Assembly (NCBI GenBank): GCA_947625485.1
Contig: CANQOP010000006.1
Span: 22,551 to 86,550 of the forward strand
Source: an uncultured Clostridia bacterium
GTDB taxonomy: Bacteria > Bacillota > Clostridia > Oscillospirales > Acutalibacteraceae
Direction: 5' to 3'
Length of the DNA stretch: 64,000 bases
Within the stretch, counting starts at the first letter, position 1; every line of letters starts with the position of its first letter. Below are positions 24,930-32,690 of the stretch, piece by piece. The notes below the pieces were generated by a model. It had not been told where the DNA came from. It did not search any database and saw only the letters and a list, made by a program, of their open reading frames with translations. Both the position numbers and the translations under genes were made by a program.

Positions 24930-26358
24930 CACTTCCACCTCCCACCGGCATAATCACTGACACAGTAGTACCCACGCCGACCGCACTGTCAATATTCAGT
25001 TTTGCATTATGTTTTTTGACAATTTCTACGCAGAGCGATAATCCAAGACCTGCGCCTCCGGCTTTTCGGGAGCGGCTTTTATCCACCATGTAGAACGGCT
25101 CGGTTATTTTTTTGACGTCATCCTCAATCATTCCTACTCCGTTATCCGTTATGGATATCGTGAGTTTATCGTCGTTAAGCATACACTTAACCTCTATTTT
25201 CTGACCTTCATCGCTCGCTTTGACAGCGTTGTCGATAAGGTTGTATAAAAGTGAAGTGAACAGATCCTTATCAACTCGGATAATCACATTAACGGGCGTA
25301 ATATTCAGCTTCATACCACGTTTTTCAATTATCGGTTTAATGCTGTTCTCAACTTCTTTAAGTAATTCAGAAATATTAATATCTCTGAACTCAAGTTCTG
25401 CATTATCCGCAACGATAAGCTCCAACAGTTTTTCCGATAATCCCTTCAGCCGCTTAGCTTCTTCGACAATTATTCCCGAGTAATCTCTGAGCTCCTCACT
25501 GGTTATATTCTTTTTAATCTGCAATATATCAGCAAAACAGATAATTGAAGTGAGCGGAGTTTTCATCTCGTGGGCAAGATTATCAATAAAGCGTTTTCTG
25601 CTGTCAGCTATATTCTGTAGATTTTCAACATTACTCTCTATAGCTTCTGCCATAATATTGACATTCGAGGCAAGCTCTTTAAATTCACTGCCCCCTTTTT
25701 CGTCGATGCGGGCTTCATAATCGCCGCCGGCAATTCGTTTTATTGAGGCGTTCACTCTTGTCAACGGCCGAAGCAGTCTATATACAACCGCCAATAGCAT
25801 TAACGCCGTAACTACAGCAAACACAATGCTGAGAATTTTTATATAACTCAGCGCGATTTCGTGATTGGTATAAACCAGAGTAATGTCAGTTGCGGTAAAT
25901 ATATAATAACTTTGACCTTCAAGCGTAATCTCAGAGCCGATAATCAAATACGTCTTATCATTAAAATCAGTAATAATTGAATACTCGCTCTCGCTGTTTT
26001 TAACCTGTTTTATGAAATTTGGCACTGATTTAAACACATCAGAATGGATGGAATCAATCTCCGAGTTTTTATTATAAACAGCTATACCCGTTTTTGAACC
26101 CGAATAAGAGGACAGCATATCAGTTATTGCGGATTTAATTTTATCGTCTGGAAGTACCAATTCATTGGATTTAATCCGCTCGTAAGAAATTTTGTTGGTT
26201 ATATTAGCCGCATAATATTCATGCTGTGCCTCAGCACCAACACGTTGCTGACGTATTGCAGATGAAAAGTAGCTCTGTGCAAGTAAAACGGCGATTGCAC
26301 TTACGGCGATCATTACGAAAGCTAAGGTTATAAGAAAAATCTTTTGCCAGAGTTTCAT
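24922..26358 (-). CDS. Sensor histidine kinase
   Basis: A 478-residue membrane kinase: helix at 7-28, extracytoplasmic sensor region to about 168, second helix 168-190, HAMP linker, HisKA with phospho-acceptor His in NLAHEMKTPLTSI (about 264), and HATPase_c with N box (NLIDNAVKAS), G1 (DNGVGM) and G2 (GGAGLGLSLC). Orthodox architecture. Lies two bases after the response regulator gene, so the two form a pair. Confidence 0.92.
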   Translation of the reverse strand: MKLWQKIFLITLAFVMIAVSAIAVLLAQSYFSSAIRQQRVGAEAQHEYYAANITNKISYERIKSNELVLPDDKIKSAITDMLSSYSGSKTGIAVYNKNSEIDSIHSDVFKSVPNFIKQVKNSESEYSIITDFNDKTYLIIGSEITLEGQSYYIFTATDITLVYTNHEIALSYIKILSIVFAVVTALMLLAVVYRLLRPLTRVNASIKRIAGGDYEARIDEKGGSEFKELASNVNIMAEAIESNVENLQNIADSRKRFIDNLAHEMKTPLTSIICFADILQIKKNITSEELRDYSGIIVEEAKRLKGLSEKLLELIVADNAELEFRDINISELLKEVENSIKPIIEKRGMKLNITPVNVIIRVDKDLFTSLLYNLIDNAVKASDEGQKIEVKCMLNDDKLTISITDNGVGMIEDDVKKITEPFYMVDKSRSRKAGGAGLGLSLCVEIVKKHNAKLNIDSAVGVGTTVSVIMPVGGGSDE

Positions 26359-26359
26359 T

Positions 26360-27019
26360 TTATTCCTCGCTCTCTAAACGGTAGCCGAGCTTGGGAATAG
26401 TTATGAGATGTTTTTTCAGATTAAGTTTTTTGCGGATCTGCTGAACATGAATATCCACAGTTCTGCTCTCTCCCTCAAACTCATATCCCCATACAGCGGA
26501 AAGAAGTCTTTCTCTTGAGATTGCAATATCAATGTTCTGAATAAAAAATATAAGCAGTGAAAATTCCTTAGGCGTTAAATCAACGACTTTCCCACCCTTT
26601 AACACTTTATGCTTATTTACATCAACATTTATATCACCGTATCTAAGTGTACTTGCACCCTTATCAAAACGGCGGAGGATGACCTCAATCCGCGCGATAA
26701 GCTCCATAGCCTCGAACGGCTTAACGATATAATCCTCCGCGCCGAGGCGGAGACCTTTTATTTTTTCGGTAACGTCGCCTAGGGCAGTGAGAAAAATAAC
26801 GGGAATTCCGCTGCTTTTCACATTCTCGAGCACCTCAAACCCATTCATCCCAGGAAGCATAACATCGAGAAGCACCAGGTCAAATTTACCACTCTTTACG
26901 GCATCTACAGCCGACTTTCCGTCACTGCAAATTTCGCTTCCGTAGCCGACGATTGAAACTGTAACCTCTATGGATTTTGCGATATTCGAATCGTCTTCAA
27001 CAATAAGTATGTTAATCAT
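26360..27019 (-). CDS. OmpR/PhoB-family response regulator
   Basis: A 219-residue regulator starting MINILIVEDDSNIAK (ATG at 27019; AAAGG upstream). Receiver domain with Asp in LVLLDVMLPGMNGFE, conserved Thr (IFLTA) and Lys (IVKPF); C-terminal winged helix ending in the RTVDIHVQQIRKKL region. Works with the kinase encoded immediately downstream. A structured repeat (27089-27213) occupies its leader region. Confidence 0.92.
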   Translation of the reverse strand: MINILIVEDDSNIAKSIEVTVSIVGYGSEICSDGKSAVDAVKSGKFDLVLLDVMLPGMNGFEVLENVKSSGIPVIFLTALGDVTEKIKGLRLGAEDYIVKPFEAMELIARIEVILRRFDKGASTLRYGDINVDVNKHKVLKGGKVVDLTPKEFSLLIFFIQNIDIAISRERLLSAVWGYEFEGESRTVDIHVQQIRKKLNLKKHLITIPKLGYRLESEE

Positions 27020-27088
27020 TTTATTTTCTGTTGCCTTTCCGCCCACAAAGTGCGCTACTGCGCAAGAATACAATTATTCTTTAAAATA

Positions 27089-27213
27089 TTCAAGGCTCTG
27101 CTTTTAACAAGCAGAGGTCGTGCATAGCAAGACGGGTTTAGTGAGGTTGAACCCCCTAAACCAAAGATATTCACCGCCGCCTTAGAGACGGGGACATTTC
27201 TCTGTGGTTATAA
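27089..27213. repeat. Structured intergenic repeat, copy 1
   Basis: First of three related intergenic copies. Reads TTCAA, an 8-bp stem CTCTGCTT/AAGCAGAG, GGTCGTGCA, a stem GGTTTAG/CTAAACC with GGTTGAACC at its tip, then ACCAAAGATAT and CACCGCCGCCTTAGAGACGGGGA to GGTTATAA. It lies in the leader of the response regulator, about 70 bases before its start. Confidence 0.8.
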
Positions 27214-27324
27214 TAAGAGTCTATATCAAACATTACAATTTGTCAATCTGATAACCTATATCCATATATTGTAATTGAAAATCACTTTTGTTTTATTTGA
27301 CACTTACTTTTTCTAAAAACTTTT

Positions 27325-28128
27325 TTACGCATTATATTCATTTTTATATATAACTACAGCCTGTTGACCGAGGCTTTCATAAGCCGCTTTGACATCTGAT
27401 TTTTTATACCCAACATTTTTGCCCTTTAAAGGATCGTTAAAGTAGTAAAAATTACTATCATAGCCTACAAGCAGCAAACAATGCTCAGGAGCTATCCATG
27501 TGCATCTTTTCCCCTGAGATGTAATCCATGTGCTTGTTTTATATGCTTCATGCATTTCTATAGTAGCCCATAGGATTATAGGGATATCGTTGTTTATGTA
27601 ATACTTACAGAGCCTTTCAAGGCTTGTTCCGTCGTACCGTTTTATACTGTAAATTTCTTTGTCGATAAATTTATTAAGCGCCCTTTCTACAACGGTTGAG
27701 TAACAACCCCAGCCGCTGCGGTTATAAGGAGATCCGAGAAAACACTCATAAGGCGAATCACCGATAATATTGTTATTTGTATAAAAGGGAGCTTGTCCAA
27801 GGTCAAGATAGTTGTCTATAAAATCATTAACGTCAATATCAATTCCAAGGTATTGAAGCGCCATAACCGTTGAAACAGACTCACAACCTGTGGGATAGTA
27901 TTCGGTTTGGTCGATAAACGGTGCGTCTATCATATGTTCTGTTAGCTGCTTTTCTTCTTGCGATACATTTTTCAGCAGTGATAATTGAGGCGAAATACAA
28001 CTTACAGCGCTTGTACCATCGCCGTCGGGCACACATAAACTTTGGTACACAATACCTGCTGTTAGCAATAAACCTAATACAAGTGTCACAATAAGAATTT
28101 TTTTCGGAAAATTACTTCTCCTTTTCAT
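27325..28128 (-). CDS. Secreted C39-like cysteine protease
   Basis: A 267-residue protein with an N-terminal membrane helix (about 9-28) and a C39_2-type papain-like domain: Cys in YYPTGCESVSTVMALQYLG (about 103), His in PEHCLLLVGYD (about 227) and the Asp of YFNDP shortly after. ATG at 28128 follows AAAGGA. Extracellular peptidase or amidase, substrate unknown. Stands alone on the minus strand behind its own spacer. Confidence 0.8.
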   Translation of the reverse strand: MKRRSNFPKKILIVTLVLGLLLTAGIVYQSLCVPDGDGTSAVSCISPQLSLLKNVSQEEKQLTEHMIDAPFIDQTEYYPTGCESVSTVMALQYLGIDIDVNDFIDNYLDLGQAPFYTNNNIIGDSPYECFLGSPYNRSGWGCYSTVVERALNKFIDKEIYSIKRYDGTSLERLCKYYINNDIPIILWATIEMHEAYKTSTWITSQGKRCTWIAPEHCLLLVGYDSNFYYFNDPLKGKNVGYKKSDVKAAYESLGQQAVVIYKNEYNA

Positions 28129-28376
28129 ATTTACCATTCCTTTAATTTTGATAAATTAATTCTAATTCTTGCAGATGCAAAAAGTCATCATAAAAATGTA
28201 AAAGAATTGTAAACATGAAAATGTGCTGCGTGGTACTCTGTAAATATATAATTAACAGAAAAAAGCTTTGTGAAATTTTAATATTTCAAATATCGGAATC
28301 TCACTTTGGATTTGGTCTTTGTACTGAAAACTTTTTATTAATGGGATTTGTATCTATACAAATATTATCTTCGAGA

Positions 28377-28475
28377 TTCAAAGCTCTGCTTTTAACAAGC
28401 AGATGTCGTGCATTGAACCAAAGATATTTTCACCGCCGCCTTAGAGTCGGGAAACATTTCTCTGTGTTTAAAATA
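28377..28475. repeat. Structured intergenic repeat, copy 2 (short)
   Basis: Same order as copy 1 (TTCAA, CTCTGCTT/AAGCAGA stem, GTCGTGCA, ACCAAAGATAT, CACCGCCGCCTTAGAG, ACATTTCTCTGTG) but the middle hairpin is missing. Lies between the IS200 end and the C39-like gene; the remaining spacer 28129-28376 shows no gene. Confidence 0.75.
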
Positions 28476-28666
28476 GAGTATGTAAGTAAAAAACCTGCAA
28501 CTTTTCCCGGTAAATCCTTGTAATCAAAACCACCCGTTGAACGGGTGGTTTGACCAGCCCCTATAAGGGGCTATTACAGGCTTACCCCCTGCAGCCGGGG
28601 GTATCGAAAGTTTGACAACGCATTACAATCTCAAGCAGCCGCTCACGTGCGGCTGTTTATTTTTGC

Positions 28667-29146
28667 TTATTTATTCTTGGCACCCGTAAACGGGTCAATA
28701 TATTCCTTGAGTGTTAACTGATCGTTTGCACAATCTTCTGCAAGCTGATTTTTTATGTATTCTGCTATCGTCTTTTTATTTTGTCCTACCGTATCTACAT
28801 AATACCCTCTACACCAAAAATGTCTTGAGCCATATTTATACTTCAAATTTGCGTGTCTATCGAATATCATTAAACTACTTTTACCCTTGAGGTATCCCAT
28901 AAACTGTGATATACTTAGGTATGGTGGGATACATACTAACATATGTATATGGTCTGGGCACGCCTCAGCTTCGATTATTGTCACCTTTTTCTGCTCACAC
29001 AGTTTTCTTAATATCTCTCCTATATCTCTTCGCAACTTTCCGTATATTTCTTTTCTCCTGAATTTTGGAGCAAAGACGATATGATACTGACACCGGTATG
29101 TTGAATGTGCTGTGTGCATTATTTCATTATTATTTTTGTTTTTCAT
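28667..29146 (-). CDS. tnpA: IS200/IS605 Y1 transposase TnpA
   Basis: A 159-residue HUH single-strand transposase. The His pair is in CPDHIHMLV (about 64-66) and the nucleophile Tyr in TIAEYIKNQL (about 130). It cuts and joins single-stranded DNA at hairpin ends. Full length for IS200-type TnpA (about 150). The start ATG at 29146 is preceded by GAGGAGG, which is covered by an upstream complementary arm (see 29152-29213). Confidence 0.92.
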   Translation of the reverse strand: MKNKNNNEIMHTAHSTYRCQYHIVFAPKFRRKEIYGKLRRDIGEILRKLCEQKKVTIIEAEACPDHIHMLVCIPPYLSISQFMGYLKGKSSLMIFDRHANLKYKYGSRHFWCRGYYVDTVGQNKKTIAEYIKNQLAEDCANDQLTLKEYIDPFTGAKNK

Positions 29147-29151
29147 TGTTT

Positions 29152-29213
29152 AAAACCTCCTCGTATCTTTGGTATTGCGTCGTCAAACTCTTACCATTAT
29201 ACTCGGAGGTTTT
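29152..29213 (-). promoter_or_regulatory. RBS-sequestering stem in tnpA leader
   Basis: In the leader, AAAACCTCCGAGTAT (from 29213-29199) can pair with ATACGAGGAGGTTTT (29166-29152), 13 of 15 positions, burying the ribosome binding site. A possible -10 TATAAT lies at 29201-29196 in the same arm. IS200 transposases are known to be repressed by a leader stem and antisense RNA; this fits. Confidence 0.65.
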
Positions 29214-29288
29214 CTTTTGCTAAAGCTTTTTTTATCGTCCCCCGGTTGAACCGGGGGATTTTTCCACGCCCTAAAGGACAACATAAAC

Positions 29289-29319
29289 AATTCCCGCCAC
29301 TCAAAAAGTGACGGGAATT
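29289..29319 (-). terminator. Terminator of the ferritin-like gene
   Basis: AATTCCCG(C)CACT pairs with AGTG(A)CGGGAATT, eleven bases past the stop of the gene ending at 29331. It also marks the boundary of the IS200 insertion. Confidence 0.6.
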
Positions 29320-29330
29320 ATTATTCTGAG

Positions 29331-29765
29331 TTATAAAAACTCTCGTATATCTATTGCAAGCTCTTCTTCAAGATTTATAAGGCGCTTGGTTATGTCCTTG
29401 GATACCTCATCAGCCGCCTTGTACTGATTAAGGTATCTGTGCAAAGATTTTACGCCCATATTACAGCCGTCTGTAATCAAATCGGCAATCGTGCTGTCCG
29501 ACTCGTTCATTACAAGCTTTACATTGGTTTTCATCCACGACATACCTTTGGCAATCGGATTAGGATCCTTTCCGCTGTCCTCGTACTTGTTTAGCAAATC
29601 TTTGATTTCAGTATCCAACTTTTTATGCTCAGATTTACAGTCAGACAAAAGTTCCTTTAATTTTTCATCATTCACATAATCCAGAACATCGTCAATGGAC
29701 GCAACGCCCATCTTAACTCCTGCATTACATTCACGCAATAGCTTTATCGTATCCTGTTCTATCAT
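29331..29765 (-). CDS. Ferritin-like four-helix bundle protein (DUF2383-like)
   Basis: A 144-residue, all-helical, charged protein. Heptads and regular helix breaks (IEQDTIKLLRECNAGVKMG, DYVNDEKLKELLSDC, then MSWMKTNVKLVMNES and DLITDGCNMGVKSL) give four helices, similar to DUF2383/PA2169-type ferritin-like proteins. Classical Glu/His metal ligands are not clear. Behind AAGGAGAT, and structured repeat copy 3 lies just upstream in its leader. Confidence 0.6.
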   Translation of the reverse strand: MIEQDTIKLLRECNAGVKMGVASIDDVLDYVNDEKLKELLSDCKSEHKKLDTEIKDLLNKYEDSGKDPNPIAKGMSWMKTNVKLVMNESDSTIADLITDGCNMGVKSLHRYLNQYKAADEVSKDITKRLINLEEELAIDIREFL

Positions 29766-29786
29766 TAATACTATCTCCTTTTTATT

Positions 29787-29913
29787 TTCAAAGCTCTGCT
29801 TTTAACAAGCAGAGGTCGTTCACACACGACGGTTTCAGCGGGAGCTTGTTCCCGCTAGACGAAAGATGTTTACCGCCGCCTTAAAGGCAAGGGACATCTT
29901 TCTTATGTTATAA
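29787..29913. repeat. Structured intergenic repeat, copy 3
   Basis: Same opening as copies 1 and 2 (TTCAA, CTCTGCTT/AAGCAGAG). The middle hairpin is present but with different sequence, AGCGGGA/TCCCGCT instead of GGTTTAG/CTAAACC. The last part has an 8-bp perfect stem AAAGATGT/ACATCTTT around CCGCCGCCTTAAAGG. Occupies the leader of the ferritin-like gene, whose ribosome binding site starts about 10 bases after it. Confidence 0.8.
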
Positions 29914-29958
29914 AAAAAGTATTCCCCACAAATAAGCGCCTATGCACATCTTCTTCAC

Positions 29959-30606
29959 TCATTGCTCAGTGCGTCTTTTTTCCTCCTTTATAAATACTGC
30001 GGCAGGAATTAGAGTAGCAATCGCAGGCAGAGCGCTGAGATTTCCCATAAACATACTGAGTACGCACGCGAGCGCTACGCCTATATGAAAGTACATAAGC
30101 GTAAAGCCGAACACACGCGCCTTTGCTAGCAACGCCTTATCCTTATCAAAAGCATATGCAAGTAGTGAGGTAGTAAACTGCCTATAGTTATTGGTTGAGA
30201 AAATCGTGGAGCTGACGTATCCCTCAATTCTGTCAAATGCCGTCCACTGGAAAGCGGTAGCGAAAAACACGGGGTAAATGCGTAAAAATATATTCATTTC
30301 CTCGGGCATAAGCGCAAGAATAATCAAGCATACCGCGTCGATAACGAGGCTCAAAATATCGGTACGGATTTTTGTGCAGCGCGGAATGATAACCGAAAGC
30401 GACAATCCGAGGAAATATACTACCGCGCCGACCGCTCTAAACGCCATAGATTCAAAATCGCAGATAAAGAAGTCTCGTACTATACTCAGCATATTAAGCG
30501 TTTGTGCGTTACCGAACAGTTCGAGTAGGTTACACACAGCGAATCCCGCAAAAAAGCCGCCGACAAGCGCCATATTGTAATGTAAGAAATTATCGGTTTT
30601 TCGCAT
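29959..30606 (-). CDS. YoaK/DUF1275-like membrane protein
   Basis: A 215-residue protein with about six membrane helices. The middle section FQWTAFDRIEGYVSSTIFSTNNYRQ parallels the conserved segment of DUF1275/YoaK proteins, a family of unknown function. Short basic C-terminus (KEEKRRTEQ). Monocistronic on the minus strand; 30607-30794 upstream holds only AT-rich spacer. Confidence 0.6.
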   Translation of the reverse strand: MRKTDNFLHYNMALVGGFFAGFAVCNLLELFGNAQTLNMLSIVRDFFICDFESMAFRAVGAVVYFLGLSLSVIIPRCTKIRTDILSLVIDAVCLIILALMPEEMNIFLRIYPVFFATAFQWTAFDRIEGYVSSTIFSTNNYRQFTTSLLAYAFDKDKALLAKARVFGFTLMYFHIGVALACVLSMFMGNLSALPAIATLIPAAVFIKEEKRRTEQ

Positions 30607-30794
30607 ATTTTCACTCTTTTCGGAGTTGTAATTTACAGAAAGACTTATTTGTCTCGGCTATAATTATAACGACAAAAACCGACAAATTCAAATTTTAATT
30701 GCAATAAAGAAATATAAAGAAAGATTTCAATTTTATGCACAATATTCACAAAAGCCGTTCAAACTTTTCGTACAAAATTGCGGATAAAAGTTGA

Positions 30795-30980
30795 TTATAC
30801 TATTTTATTTCCCAGTTCAATCACATATTTTTGCATTTCACTCGGGTCGGAAATCGACTTCGCTTTCTCTATCACCTTACGGCGCTTTCTCTCGGACAAT
30901 GTGCTTACATATTTCATAGCGCAAAAATTATGTGAAATTGCCCGACTGAAATCCTCCGGCAAATCCTCAAACAAAATCAA
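30795..30980 (-). CDS. Small conserved Firmicute-type protein
   Basis: A 61-residue protein with TTG start (30980) six bases after GAGGTG. The sequence LPEDFSRAISHNFCAMKYVSTLS, followed by a basic helix and SDPSEMQKYVIELG, follows a pattern I know from short clostridial proteins (LPxGFxxALxxNxxAM, then a C-terminal EMQ motif). Its ribosome binding site lies in the right arm of the terminator of the acc genes, so it may be read only by transcripts that pass this hairpin. Function unknown. Confidence 0.55.
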   Translation of the reverse strand: MILFEDLPEDFSRAISHNFCAMKYVSTLSERKRRKVIEKAKSISDPSEMQKYVIELGNKIV

Positions 30981-30985
30981 AAAAA

Positions 30986-31015
30986 TCACCTCTACCCTAT
31001 TATAGGGAGAGGTGA
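30986..31015 (-). terminator. Terminator of the fab/acc operon
   Basis: TCACCTCT(C)CCTA-type arms pair over 13 bases with a bulge and a short loop, followed by seven T (minus strand). It stands 20 bases past accA. The downstream small gene starts right in the T run. Confidence 0.8.
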
Positions 31016-31035
31016 ATTGTTTTATACAGCAAAGC

Positions 31036-31815
31036 TTACTGCTGACCGATTTTACGGAAACGGTTGTAGCGAAGTCTTGCGAGCTCCTCGCCGGAAACGG
31101 CGAGATTCTTCTCAAAAGTACGGCAAATAAGCAGTTTCATACTTTCAAACATTTTCTGGTCTCCTGCGGTTGGCTCGCGTAGAATACGTTCAATCACTCC
31201 TAAATTAAACAAATCCTTAGCCGTCATTTTCAAACATTCAGCCGCCTCGGCAGCCTTTGAACTGTCTTTCCAGAGTATGCTCGCGCATCCCTCGGGAGAA
31301 ATAACCGAGTAAACGGCGTTTTCCATCATCCACACCTCATCGGCAACCGCGAGAGCAATCGCGCCGCCCGAGCCGCCCTCTCCAATAAATACGGAGAGAA
31401 TCGGGGTTTTCAGAGCCATCATTTCCATAAGGTTGGTGGCGATTGCGTGTCCCTGACCACGCTCCTCTGCGCCGATTCCGCAGAACGCGCCGCTCGTATC
31501 TACAAAACAGAGAATTGGTCTGTGAAACTTCTCCGCCTGCTTCATAAGGCGCAGAGCCTTACGGTAGCCCTCTGGGTGAGCCGCCCCAAAGTTGCGCTCC
31601 ATACGCTCCTTTGTGTTTCTGCCCTTTTCAAGACCGATAACTGTGACGGGAATATCGTTTAACATTCCCACACCGCCGACAACCGCCTTGTCGTCGGCAA
31701 AATTTCTGTCGCCGTGCAGCTCTATAAAACTGTCGCCGAACAGCGCGTTTATATAGTCGAGAGAGGTGAGTTTTTTTGTACTGCGCGCCGCAAGTACGTT
31801 ATCATATGCGCTCAT
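31036..31815 (-). CDS. accA: Acetyl-CoA carboxylase carboxyltransferase subunit alpha
   Basis: Transfers carboxyl from biotin to acetyl-CoA with AccD, giving malonyl-CoA. The 259-residue product has the crotonase-like features ELHGDRNFADD, GRNTKERMERNFGAAHPEGYRKALRLM and FIGEGGSGGAIALAVADEVWM. It is the short Firmicute-type AccA. The ATG at 31815 is seven bases after GGAGG and shares a base with the accD stop (TGATG); a GTG one codon earlier is possible. Last of the operon. Confidence 0.93.
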   Translation of the reverse strand: MSAYDNVLAARSTKKLTSLDYINALFGDSFIELHGDRNFADDKAVVGGVGMLNDIPVTVIGLEKGRNTKERMERNFGAAHPEGYRKALRLMKQAEKFHRPILCFVDTSGAFCGIGAEERGQGHAIATNLMEMMALKTPILSVFIGEGGSGGAIALAVADEVWMMENAVYSVISPEGCASILWKDSSKAAEAAECLKMTAKDLFNLGVIERILREPTAGDQKMFESMKLLICRTFEKNLAVSGEELARLRYNRFRKIGQQ

Positions 31816-32678
31816 CACTGCACCTCCGTATAGTTATGAATTTTAAGCAGCTTGGAAAGGGTTTCTTTGAGGTAACGGCGGTCTATAACCTTATCCACAA
31901 AGCCCTTTTCCTGCAAGAATTCCGCTGTCTGGAAGTCCTTGGGGAGTTTCTGGCGGATAGTCTGCTCGATTACACGAGGACCCGCGAACGCGATTAGCGC
32001 GCCCGGCTCAGCGAGAATAATATCTCCCTCCATAGCGAACGACGCCGTAACGCCGCCCGAGGTCGGGTCTGTGAGCACGGTTATATAAAGAAGTCCCGCG
32101 TCGCTGTGCAGTTTTACAGCGCCCGAGGTTTTTGCCATTTGCATAAGGGATAGTATCCCCTCCTGCATTCTTGCGCCGCCTGATACGGTAAACGCTATTA
32201 CGGGCAGTCCGTTTTCCGTGGCATACTCAAACGCTCGCGTAATTTTATCTCCCGTAACGGTCCCCATAGAACCCATCATAAAATCAGCGGTCATACTGAT
32301 TATAACTGTTTCGATTCCGTCTATTTTGCAGGTTCCGCATACAACGGAGTCCTTCTCACCGCTCCTGCGTTTACTGCTCTCAAGCTTTTCGTCGTAACCC
32401 GGAAAGTCAATTATATTTTTGCTTACGAAATCAGCGTCAAGCTCCTTAAATGTGTCTTTATCGCAAACCATATCAATTCTCTTGCGAGAACCTACGCGAA
32501 AATGGTGGTTGCACTTCGAGCAAACGTGGAAATTTTCCTCTATATCCGTAGTAAGCAGAAGCGTACCGCAGTCGGGACACTTCACCCACATTTCGTCGGG
32601 CACATAGGGTTTATTTACGGTAGTATCATCGCCTTGCTCAAGCTCGTTTTTAGGCTTAATAAATGTGAATAAATCCAT
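31815..32678 (-). CDS. accD: Acetyl-CoA carboxylase carboxyltransferase subunit beta
   Basis: A 287-residue subunit with the N-terminal zinc finger (CPDCGTLLL and CSKCNHHF, four Cys) and the carboxyltransferase core (GGARMQEGILSLMQMAKTS, then ITVLTDPTSGGVTASFA). The pair forms the transferase half of the complex. Spaced 12 bases after accC. Confidence 0.95.
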   Translation of the reverse strand: MDLFTFIKPKNELEQGDDTTVNKPYVPDEMWVKCPDCGTLLLTTDIEENFHVCSKCNHHFRVGSRKRIDMVCDKDTFKELDADFVSKNIIDFPGYDEKLESSKRRSGEKDSVVCGTCKIDGIETVIISMTADFMMGSMGTVTGDKITRAFEYATENGLPVIAFTVSGGARMQEGILSLMQMAKTSGAVKLHSDAGLLYITVLTDPTSGGVTASFAMEGDIILAEPGALIAFAGPRVIEQTIRQKLPKDFQTAEFLQEKGFVDKVIDRRYLKETLSKLLKIHNYTEVQ

Positions 32679-32690
32679 TTAGTTATCCTC

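Larger units (their letters stand above)
28521..29262 (-). mobile_element. IS200/IS605-family element (tnpA only)
   Basis: Bounded by subterminal hairpins rather than inverted repeats, as in this family. Left end (upstream of tnpA): CCCCCGG/CCGGGGG stem with TTGAA loop at 29238-29258. Right end: four hairpins, including AGCCCC/GGGGCT (28556-28572), TACCCCC/GGGGGTA (28583-28603) and ACCACCCG/CGGGTGGT (28528-28550) with loop TTGAA. Exact ends are estimated. No tnpB present. A stem CAGCCGC/GCGGCTG at 28636-28655 after the gene serves as terminator. Confidence 0.8.

Noticed and set aside
27089..29913. Three-copy repeat as a CRISPR array
   Set aside because: Copies are over 1 kb apart with genes between, internally variable and structured; no cas genes in the window.
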